A stretch of DNA of 5,318 bases from Actinomycetota bacterium (lineage in GTDB: Bacteria > Actinomycetota > Humimicrobiia > Humimicrobiales > Humimicrobiaceae). Shown here piece after piece: positions 1 through 5,318 of the stretch. A program made the position numbers and the translations under genes. Numbering within the stretch: position 1 is the first letter of the stretch; each line of letters begins with the position of its first letter. The stretch is taken from positions 1 through 5,318 of the forward strand of contig JACVJB010000101.1 in assembly GCA_015711775.1 (NCBI GenBank). The letters are read 5' to 3'. Below the pieces are notes generated by a model. That model saw only the letters and a program-made list of their open reading frames with translations, had not been told where the DNA came from and did no database searches.

Positions 1-945
1 ATTATTTTTAAGTATGCCAGCAGCAACCCGTAAATCAGAAAGCCTTCCGTTTGTGCATGTACCGATAAGCACCTGGTCCAGATTCACTTTGCCTACTTCA
101 CTCACAAATACTGCATTATCCACCGTATGGGGCTTTGAAATCATAGGTTCTATAACACTGCAGTCAATATTTATTATTTCTTCATACTTTGCATCTTTGT
201 CAGGGCCTATTTCACTATAACAGTTTTCCCTTTTCTGTTTTCTGAGATAATCTGCCGTTTTGCCGTCTGTGGCAAACATGCCTGCTTTGGCGCCTGCCTC
301 AACAGCCATGTTTGAAATCGTAAGCCTTTCTTCCATTTCAAGATCGCTGCTTACGCTGCCTGAGAATTCAATGGATCTGTAAGTGGCTCCATCAGCAGTG
401 ATTTTTTTAATTAAGTATATTATAAGGTCTTTAGCATATACGCCCTTATTAATATGGCCCTCAAAATTAACTTTAATTGTCTGCGGAACCATAAGCCATG
501 TCTTTGCAATGGCAAAACCTACAGCAATGTCCGTGGATCCCATACCTGTTGCAAACGCTCCAAGCGCTCCTGCGGTACATGTGTGCGAATCTGCGCCAAT
601 TATAATATTACCTGGACATGCATAATGTTCGGCAACTACCTGATGACAAACCCCACCGTTTATATCACTAAGAACAGCGCCACTTTCATTTGCAAAATTC
701 CTAAGCACCGCTTGAGAGTCTGAAAGTTCTTTTCTGGGGCTCGGGGCGCCGTGATCGATAAAGAATATTGATTTTGAAGGATTTGCAACATTGTCAAAAC
801 CCATTTTCTTTAACTGGCTTACAGCAAGCGGTCCAGTTCCATCCTGCGCAAAAACCACATCTACATCAACAACAGCAATATCACCTGCCACCAGATTTCT
901 TCCGGAATGCTGGCTTAAAATTTTTTCAGCAATAGTTTTTCCCAA
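1..945 (-). CDS. Aconitase-family (homoaconitase / 3-isopropylmalate dehydratase, HacA/LeuC2 type) large subunit, 3' end outside window
   Basis: Reading the minus strand from TTG at 945 gives 315 open codons running off the window, so the C-terminus is missing; the family is usually about 420 residues. Visible motifs are GICHQV-like GGVCHQVVAEH (97-107), GADSHTCTAGALGAFATGMG (117-136), TWLMVPQTI (149-157) and the LIGTCTNGRLSDLR segment (293-306). In that segment Cys297 corresponds to the first 4Fe-4S ligand; the later CxxC pair would lie beyond the window. These are family hallmarks of enzymes that isomerise 2-hydroxy-tricarboxylates or isopropylmalate by dehydration and rehydration. Substrate choice is set mainly by the small subunit, which is not in the window and is probably the next gene. 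The start is TTG because an AGGAGG site stands 4 bases upstream and the next Met in frame is 48 residues inside. The gene follows the second synthase gene by 48 bases, so it is probably co-transcribed. Homoaconitase, aconitase and LeuC functions cannot be separated from this fragment. Confidence 0.9.
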   Translation of the reverse strand, partial: MGKTIAEKILSQHSGRNLVAGDIAVVDVDVVFAQDGTGPLAVSQLKKMGFDNVANPSKSIFFIDHGAPSPRKELSDSQAVLRNFANESGAVLSDINGGVCHQVVAEHYACPGNIIIGADSHTCTAGALGAFATGMGSTDIAVGFAIAKTWLMVPQTIKVNFEGHINKGVYAKDLIIYLIKKITADGATYRSIEFSGSVSSDLEMEERLTISNMAVEAGAKAGMFATDGKTADYLRKQKRENCYSEIGPDKDAKYEEIINIDCSVIEPMISKPHTVDNAVFVSEVGKVNLDQVLIGTCTNGRLSDLRVAAGILKNN

Positions 946-949
946 GTGT

Positions 950-955
950 CCTCCT
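950..955 (-). promoter_or_regulatory. Ribosome binding site AGGAGG for the aconitase-family gene
   Basis: A full AGGAGG on the minus strand lies 4 bases before TTG at 945. It decides the start: no ATG or GTG in this frame is placed as well. It supports a bacterial-type Shine-Dalgarno system and independent initiation of this third gene of the operon. Confidence 0.8.
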
Positions 956-993
956 GTTTTTATTTTAAAATGCTTTTTTAATTATAAAATCTG

Positions 994-2172
994 TCATTCA
1001 TCTGTTTCTAAAACATGTATTTGATTTTTCTTATTTTCAAGATAGTCCTTATAAACATACATGAGCTCTTTGTCAAACAAAGGCCTTTTAAGATCTACAG
1101 ACATCCCCCTTGACATTGCAAGCAGCTCATTTGCTTCATTTGAGGTCAGGTCTATGCCAAATTCCTTGAACTTGTGAAGAATTGTATGTGAACCCGAGTG
1201 CTTGCCTACCACCAGCTGTCGCGTAAGCCCGACTTCTCCCGGTTCAAACACTTCATAATTCCTTGGATTTTTAAGCACACCGTCAGCGTGAATACCGGAT
1301 TCATGGGCAAATACGTTTGTGCCTACAATCGCTTTCCACACAGGTATTGCCCTTGCAGAGGCTTTTGCCACATATTCTGAAATTTCCCTGAACTTTGAGG
1401 TATCTATGCCAAGATCAACTTCTTCAATATACTTTAAAGCCATAACTATTTCTTCAAATGCAGCATTGCCTGTGCCTTCACCTATGCCGTTTATACTTGT
1501 AACAAGGCTTAAAGCGCCTGCCCGCACTGAAGCCAGAGCATTTGCGCTGGCCATTCCAAAATCATTATGATTATATACCTCTATAGGAAAATCAACCGTA
1601 TTTAGAATCGTACTGACCAGCATGAATGTCCTGAAGGGGTCAAGCCTTGAGACAGTATCACAAATCCTGAATCTGTAGGCCCCTCTTTTCTGAGCCAGAT
1701 ACAGCACTTTCAACAAAAACTCCAGGTCTGTCCTTGTTGCATCCTCAGCGCTTATTACAAAATCCAGATTACTGTGTTTTGCTTCACTAATTGTTTCCCT
1801 GAGCTGGTTTAATACCCATGTCCTGTTTTTACCGTATTTTACTTTTATGTGAAGATCAGATGTGGAGATATTTATTATTATATTTTTTATGCCGCATTCA
1901 GCAGCATAGGCAATATTTTCAGGAAAAGCTTCACAATAAGTAAAAAGTTTTGCCTTAGGTTTTGTTGCGACAATTTCCCTGATAATGTCTCTTTCAATCT
2001 CGCCTATTGATGGAGTGCCAATCTCTATCTCGGGCACGCCTATTTCATCAAGCAATTTTGTAATCCTGAGCTTTTCATGCTTGGAAAACACAACTCCTGC
2101 AGCCTGCTCGCCATTTCTCATTGTGGTGTCAATGATATTAATAAATCTTTTATCTTTTGCCTCCGCAGTCAT
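994..2172 (-). CDS. Homocitrate synthase/NifV-like paralog B, barrel metal site degenerate, C-terminal subdomain intact
   Basis: A 392-residue protein of the DRE-TIM metallolyase family (homocitrate synthase, NifV, isopropylmalate synthase). It has a TIM barrel (about 9-270) and a C-terminal subdomain (about 280-392) but no LeuA regulatory domain, matching NifV in length. Family landmarks are DTTMRNGEQ (15-23), EDATRTD (143-149), CDTVSRLDP (171-179), NHNDFG (201-206), GEGTGN (231-236), AHESGIHADG (289-298) and GKHSGSH (323-329). Several barrel residues expected for catalysis are changed: the metal-ligand Asp of LRDGEQ is Asn20, the first His of the HxH pair is Tyr200, the Arg of the W-x-R motif is Glu81, and the Arg of GERxGN is Gly233. 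The C-terminal catalytic residues His290, His295, Tyr306, His325 and His329 are present. It aligns to the upstream paralog with no gap over about 320 residues. ATG at 2172 touches the upstream TAA and has an AAAGGGGG site 7 bases before it. I infer that it acts as a partner subunit, supplying the C-terminal catalytic residues, rather than as a self-sufficient enzyme. Confidence 0.9.
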   Translation of the reverse strand: MTAEAKDKRFINIIDTTMRNGEQAAGVVFSKHEKLRITKLLDEIGVPEIEIGTPSIGEIERDIIREIVATKPKAKLFTYCEAFPENIAYAAECGIKNIIINISTSDLHIKVKYGKNRTWVLNQLRETISEAKHSNLDFVISAEDATRTDLEFLLKVLYLAQKRGAYRFRICDTVSRLDPFRTFMLVSTILNTVDFPIEVYNHNDFGMASANALASVRAGALSLVTSINGIGEGTGNAAFEEIVMALKYIEEVDLGIDTSKFREISEYVAKASARAIPVWKAIVGTNVFAHESGIHADGVLKNPRNYEVFEPGEVGLTRQLVVGKHSGSHTILHKFKEFGIDLTSNEANELLAMSRGMSVDLKRPLFDKELMYVYKDYLENKKNQIHVLETDE

Positions 2173-3372
2173 TTATTTTCCCCCTTTACTTTTTGTATCG
2201 CCTTTGTAGGATTTGTATGCATCTACAATTTCACTGTCAAAAAGCGCCCTTTTTAATGCAAGGGATTTTTCCCTCATCATCTCGGATAATTCAACTGCAT
2301 CCTTCTCATCTATATTGTAACCAAGGTCTTTTAATTTTAGCGTCAACGTATTTACTCCGCTGCTTTTGCCAATTATCAGTTTTCTTTCAAGCCCGACATC
2401 CTTCGGGCCGAAAAGTTCAAAAGTTGTGGGATTTTTAAATACTGTTGAAGCCCTTGTTTCACTTTCATAAACAAAAATGTTTGAACCCACAACAGGTTTC
2501 CATGCAGGAATAAACCTTCCGCTTGCGGCAGCGACGTATTCTGAAAGTTCCCTGAATAAATGAGTATCCATACCAAGATCCACGTTTTCAAGATATTTGA
2601 GCGCCATGACAAATTCTTCAAAGGAAGCATTTCCGGCTCGCTCCCCGAGTCCGTTTATTGTAGTATTTACATATGTCGCTCCTGCTTTTATTCCTGCAAT
2701 AGCATTAGCAATAGCCATTCCAAAATCATTATGCGTGTGCATTTCAATGTCTATGCCGATTATTTCAACAATTGTCCTTACGCGCATAAAAGTCTCAAAA
2801 GGATCAAGTATGCCAAGCGTATCGCAGTAACGCATCCTGTCGGCGCCCACTTCTTTTGCAGTACGGGCAAACTGCAGCAAAAACTCCATGTCAGACCTTG
2901 ATGCGTCTTCAGCATTTACAGAAACATACAGGTTATATTTCTTAGCATAATCAACTGCAGTTTTTACGCTGTCAAGAACCCATTCACGACTTTTCCTGAG
3001 CTTATGCTCAATATGTATATCTGATGAAGATATTGATATTGCCACAGCATCTACCCCGCATTCAATTGAATCATCAATATCAGATATCACAGCCCTGTTC
3101 CAGCCAAGAATACTGCAGTTTAAATTGAGCGCAGTTATAGCTTTAATTGCATCCTTTTCATCTCCACCCATTGTAGGTATTCCTGCTTCCAACTGGTGAA
3201 CGCCTATTTTATCAAGCATTTTGGCGATATGTATTTTTTCATCATTTGCAAATACAACTCCAGCTGTCTGCTCGCCGTCACGTAAAGTCGTATCATCAAT
3301 CTTTATATTTTTAGACTCAAGCTTTGTACCAGTTTTTTTTGAAAAATCCGTAAGCAGATTTAATCCCTTCAT
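2173..3372 (-). CDS. Homocitrate synthase/NifV-like paralog A, barrel intact, C-terminal catalytic motif lost
   Basis: A 399-residue DRE-TIM metallolyase that would condense acetyl-CoA with a 2-oxoacid (2-oxoglutarate if a true homocitrate synthase; oxaloacetate or a branched oxoacid are possible). The barrel carries the expected residues: DDTTLRDGEQ (26-35) with Arg31 and metal ligand Asp32, W-N-R (91-93), EDASRSD (155-161), CDTLG (183-187), metal pair HTH (212-214), and GERAGN (243-248). In the C-terminal subdomain the HExGIHxDG motif reads YESETRAST (302-310), the following Tyr is Phe318, and GKHSGxH reads GKSSGVN (335-341). The residues that normally complete the active site are therefore gone. 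There is no LeuA regulatory domain. I start it at ATG 3372, which has GAGGTGA 5 bases upstream; an in-frame ATG at 3390 would place that site inside the coding region. It is the first gene of its operon, after the AT-rich gap, and abuts paralog B. The exact substrate cannot be read from sequence alone. Confidence 0.92.
   Translation of the reverse strand: MKGLNLLTDFSKKTGTKLESKNIKIDDTTLRDGEQTAGVVFANDEKIHIAKMLDKIGVHQLEAGIPTMGGDEKDAIKAITALNLNCSILGWNRAVISDIDDSIECGVDAVAISISSSDIHIEHKLRKSREWVLDSVKTAVDYAKKYNLYVSVNAEDASRSDMEFLLQFARTAKEVGADRMRYCDTLGILDPFETFMRVRTIVEIIGIDIEMHTHNDFGMAIANAIAGIKAGATYVNTTINGLGERAGNASFEEFVMALKYLENVDLGMDTHLFRELSEYVAAASGRFIPAWKPVVGSNIFVYESETRASTVFKNPTTFELFGPKDVGLERKLIIGKSSGVNTLTLKLKDLGYNIDEKDAVELSEMMREKSLALKRALFDSEIVDAYKSYKGDTKSKGGK
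2180..2187 (-). promoter_or_regulatory. Ribosome binding site AAAGGGGG for synthase paralog B
   Basis: This purine-rich site lies within the last codons of paralog A (Lys-Gly-Gly-Lys, then stop), 7 bases before ATG at 2172. The upstream stop and this start are directly adjacent (TAAATG). That favours translational coupling and production of the two subunits in similar amounts. Confidence 0.7.
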
Positions 3373-3377
3373 AAAAA

Positions 3378-3384
3378 TCACCTC
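3378..3384 (-). promoter_or_regulatory. Ribosome binding site GAGGTGA for synthase paralog A
   Basis: GAGGTGA on the minus strand ends 5 bases before ATG 3372. It decides between two in-frame ATGs: the upstream one at 3390 precedes the site and has no comparable site of its own. Confidence 0.75.
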
Positions 3385-3636
3385 ACACATAAAGAGTAAT
3401 AATCGCGCAACAACCCGGTTCTTAATAAATCATAAAATTCATAAAAAATCTATTTAAATTTTAATATTATAAACAATATCTTATAATTTTAAAAATTCTT
3501 GTTAATAATATCATATTTTTTAAAATTTAAATAAATTAATCTATTATTTATAATTTTAAGTAATTTTAACATAAATTTATAAATAATTCATTTTTATTTT
3601 AAAAAATAACATCTGACTTATAATAAATAGAAAGTT
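3385..3636. other. Gene-free, extremely AT-rich spacer between the rtcB and synthase operons
   Basis: No coding region is supported here on either strand. From 3421 to 3630 I count 18 G or C in 210 bases, far below the flanking genes. By position the spacer should contain the rtcB transcript end and the promoter of the synthase operon. I find no GC-rich hairpin with a T-run that I would call a terminator, and many chance TATAAT-like strings, so no promoter is assigned. A short GC-richer patch (about 3403-3420, minus strand GAACCGGGTTGTTGCGCG) sits just before the first ribosome binding site and stands out from the rest of the leader. Confidence 0.7.
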
Positions 3637-5112
3637 TTAACCTTTAATAACACTGAGGGGCTCAAGTTTTGCGACTTTATTTGATAGTTTTGCCCTGTGG
3701 GCAACCTCTATAACTTTTTGCGCATCCTTATATGCTTCCGGAGCTTCTTCTGCAAGACCAGCCGGGCTCTGGGCATAAATAATTATGCCTTTACTGTTAA
3801 AAAGCATGGTTTTTAATTTAACCGGATCAATTTCTTTTTTTGCTTTTGAGCGGCTCATTATTCTGCCTGCCCCATGGCAGGTTGAACCAAAACTTTCAGC
3901 CATTGCGGTTTGCGTGCCGGTCATAATAAACGAATATCTTCCCATATCACCTGGCACTATTACAGGCTGGCCGATTTTTTTATAGAGTTCCGGAATGCCA
4001 TGGGCTCCCGGACCAAATGCCCTTGTGGCACCCTTTCTGTGAACGCAAACATCCTTCCTGATATTTTCGCAAATAATATGATTTTCAATTTTAGCTATAT
4101 TATGTGAAACGTCATAAAGCGTGCTCATGCCAAGTTTTTCTGCAGATTTAGAGAAAAAAGATTCAAAAACATTCCTGACCCAGTGTGCCAGGCAATGCCT
4201 GTTTACCATTGCAAAATTGACTGCGCATACCATTGCTGAAAAATATCTTCTGCCTTCATCTGAACTAATAGGAGCGCAGGCAAGCTGCCTGTCCGGGAGC
4301 CTGATTTTATTCATATACGGTGTTGCATTCATTATTTTAAGATAATCGCTGCAAATCTGGTGTCCGAGCCCCCTTGAGCCGGAGTGTATCATTATCAGCA
4401 CCTGATCTTCATGAATTCCCATTATTGATGCCGCTTTTCCATCATATATTTGACTGACTCTCTGTATTTCAAGAAAATGATTGCCCGAGCCAAGGCTTCC
4501 CACCTGATCACTGCCGCGGTCAATTGCAGTTCTGCTTACATAATCAGGGTTGGCGCCATTCATGCAGCCTTCTTCTTCAGTAAAGTATTTATCTTCCTCC
4601 CAGCCATAACCATTTTTTACGGCCCAATTAACTCCTTCCGTAAAAATTTTTTTTATTTCTTTATAAGAAAGTTTTATCCGCCCGCTTTTGCCCACTCCTT
4701 TGGGAACTGCTGCAAATAAGGCAGATGTCAGTTCAGCAAGATTTGATTTAATTTCAGATATTCCAATATTGGTGCGCAGAAGCCGCACTCCACAGGATAT
4801 GTCAAAACCTACTCCTCCCGGGGATATAACTCCGTCTTCAACATCAGTTGCCGCAACTCCGCCTATAGGGAAACCATAGCCGAAATGTATATCAGGCATT
4901 GCATATGACGCATTAATTATTCCGGGAAGATTTGCAACATTTATTATCTGGCTGATAGTTTTTTCTTTCACCGCATGTTCAAGTATCTCCTCATCTGCAA
5001 ATATAATGCCGGGAACCTTCATACCTGCACTTTTATTACATATTATTTCCCATTTAAAATCATTTATTCTGGCAATATTCGAATATTTTATTTCATTCAA
5101 TTTTATAACCAT
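3637..5112 (-). CDS. rtcB: RNA-splicing ligase RtcB (3'-phosphate/5'-hydroxyl RNA ligase)
   Basis: A complete 491-residue RtcB of the long, Pyrococcus-like form (about 480 residues in the family). RtcB joins RNA ends bearing 2',3'-cyclic phosphate or 3'-phosphate to 5'-OH ends using GTP and Mn2+, through a guanylated histidine. It acts in tRNA splicing and RNA repair in the cytoplasm. All landmark residues are visible: Asp104 and Cys107 in GFDISCGVRLL, Asn211, His212 and Glu215 in GSGNHFLEIQ, His243 in MIHSGSRGLGHQ, His337 in YDVSHNIAKIE, the guanylation His413 in TCHGAGRIMSRS, and Lys490 in the terminal PLSVIKG. Nothing suggests decay. The start is less certain. ATG 5112 has AAAGGA directly against it with no spacer, whereas a TTG four codons inside (5100) would lie 12 bases from that site; both fit the short variable N-terminus of the family. 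The archease gene lies upstream on the same strand, 69 bases away, as expected of a functional pair. Confidence 0.97.
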   Translation of the reverse strand: MVIKLNEIKYSNIARINDFKWEIICNKSAGMKVPGIIFADEEILEHAVKEKTISQIINVANLPGIINASYAMPDIHFGYGFPIGGVAATDVEDGVISPGGVGFDISCGVRLLRTNIGISEIKSNLAELTSALFAAVPKGVGKSGRIKLSYKEIKKIFTEGVNWAVKNGYGWEEDKYFTEEEGCMNGANPDYVSRTAIDRGSDQVGSLGSGNHFLEIQRVSQIYDGKAASIMGIHEDQVLIMIHSGSRGLGHQICSDYLKIMNATPYMNKIRLPDRQLACAPISSDEGRRYFSAMVCAVNFAMVNRHCLAHWVRNVFESFFSKSAEKLGMSTLYDVSHNIAKIENHIICENIRKDVCVHRKGATRAFGPGAHGIPELYKKIGQPVIVPGDMGRYSFIMTGTQTAMAESFGSTCHGAGRIMSRSKAKKEIDPVKLKTMLFNSKGIIIYAQSPAGLAEEAPEAYKDAQKVIEVAHRAKLSNKVAKLEPLSVIKG

Positions 5113-5118
5113 TCCTTT

Positions 5119-5142
5119 CGCTTTATATCGAAATATAAAACA
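5119..5142 (-). promoter_or_regulatory. UUCG-loop hairpin in the leader directly upstream of rtcB
   Basis: On the minus strand, TGTTTTATAT and ATATAAAGCG flank TTCG. They can pair as a 10-bp RNA stem (seven A-U, one G-C, two G-U) closed by a UUCG loop. It ends one base before the AAAGGA site and seven bases before the rtcB ATG. There is no T-run after it, so it is not an intrinsic terminator. A role in rtcB translation, mRNA processing or stability is possible but only inferred; the stem is AU-rich and could be chance. Confidence 0.4.
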
Positions 5143-5181
5143 GTATTTTAAAAGAGAACCGTTGCCTTACTTGATGAAACT

Positions 5182-5318
5182 TCATACATCAAACACTACA
5201 TTTGCCTTCCAGTGTCCGGTTTTTTTATCACGCTTCACTTTCAGCATATGATAAGTTGGCGCTTTTATTGAAATAAAAATTTCATGCACCCTAAAATCTA
5301 CTTCCTGACCATATGCTT
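5182..5318 (-). CDS. Archease, C-terminal fragment (5' end outside window)
   Basis: The last 44 codons of a gene entering from the window edge, ending with TGA at 5182-5184. The translation contains EVDFRVHEIFISIKAPTYHM followed by LKVKRDKKTGHWKANVVFDV. This matches the C-terminal end of archease: the I-K-A-x-T-Y-H-x-L-K-V stretch and the terminal V-x-F-D-V, whose Asp belongs to the family's metal-binding site. Archease is a small (about 140 residues) protein that activates RtcB by promoting guanylation and turnover of the ligase. Its position 69 bases upstream of rtcB on the same strand independently supports the call. It is too short and incomplete to appear as a long open frame, but conserved motif and context agree. 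The N-terminal two thirds cannot be assessed. Confidence 0.88.
   Translation of the reverse strand, partial: AYGQEVDFRVHEIFISIKAPTYHMLKVKRDKKTGHWKANVVFDV

Noticed and set aside
2376..2630. Open frame on the minus strand inside paralog A
   Set aside because: It is out of frame with a gene whose protein motifs are clear, and its own translation shows no recognisable family features.
994..3372. Pseudogene status for either synthase copy because of lost catalytic residues
   Set aside because: Both frames are full length with good ribosome binding sites and coupled translation. The losses are complementary and confined to catalytic positions while the fold motifs persist, which suits division of labour better than decay.
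3373..3390. Six-residue N-terminal extension of synthase paralog A from ATG 3390
   Set aside because: The GAGGTGA ribosome binding site falls inside this extension and is well spaced for ATG 3372, while nothing comparable precedes 3390.
3403..3425. Sigma-54 (-24/-12) promoter in the GC-richer patch upstream of the NifV-like genes
   Set aside because: GG and GC elements are present but not with the required 10-base separation, and the TGGCAC half is absent.
3466..3505. Possible sigma-70 promoter for the synthase operon (TTAACA at 3505-3500, TAAGAT at 3483-3478, or TATAAT at 3471-3466)
   Set aside because: The region is over 90 percent A+T, so such hexamers are expected by chance. The TTAACA partner matches only four of six -10 positions, and the exact TATAAT has no good -35 partner.
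3590..3612. AT-only inverted repeat downstream of rtcB as a terminator
   Set aside because: The stem is 6-7 A-T pairs with almost no loop and is not followed by a T-run on the transcribed strand, so it is not convincing.

Overview
The window is a moderately AT-rich stretch in which every supported gene lies on the minus strand, so transcription runs from high to low coordinates. It holds two gene groups separated by a very AT-rich gap. No phage, transposon, CRISPR or RNA gene was seen. The host looks like an anaerobic, AT-rich bacterium: strong Shine-Dalgarno sites (AGGAGG, GAGGTGA, AAAGGGGG), a TTG start, and a NifV/HacA-type 2-oxoacid gene set. An archaeon is not formally excluded, because archease with long-form RtcB and HacA-type aconitases also occur there. 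I cannot name a taxon.

Group 1 (5318 to 3637): the C-terminal end of an archease gene, then, 69 bases downstream, a complete RtcB RNA ligase gene (491 codons, all key residues present). The two form an RNA repair or tRNA-splicing module, archease being the known activator of RtcB. A 10-bp hairpin with a UUCG loop sits directly in front of the rtcB ribosome binding site.

Gap (3636 to 3373): about 260 bases without a gene. The 210 bases from 3421 to 3630 contain only 18 G or C. It must hold the 3' end of the rtcB transcript and probably the promoter of group 2.

Group 2 (3372 to 1, continuing beyond the window): two tandem, full-length homocitrate synthase/NifV-like genes (399 and 392 codons) that abut as TAA-ATG, then a HacA/LeuC2-type aconitase-family large subunit whose 3' end lies outside the window. 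The layout suggests condensation of acetyl-CoA with a 2-oxoacid followed by aconitase-type isomerisation: homocitrate to homoisocitrate, or, as an alternative, Re-citrate to isocitrate.

The most notable observation is that the two synthase paralogs are degenerate in complementary halves of the active site. The upstream protein keeps the TIM-barrel metal ligands and substrate arginine but has lost the C-terminal HExGIHxDG histidines, the tyrosine and the GKHSGxH histidines. The downstream protein has lost the barrel Asp, one metal His and the substrate Arg but keeps the whole C-terminal set. Because this family is known to build active sites across a dimer interface, the pair is predicted to be an obligate heteromeric synthase with one working type of site.
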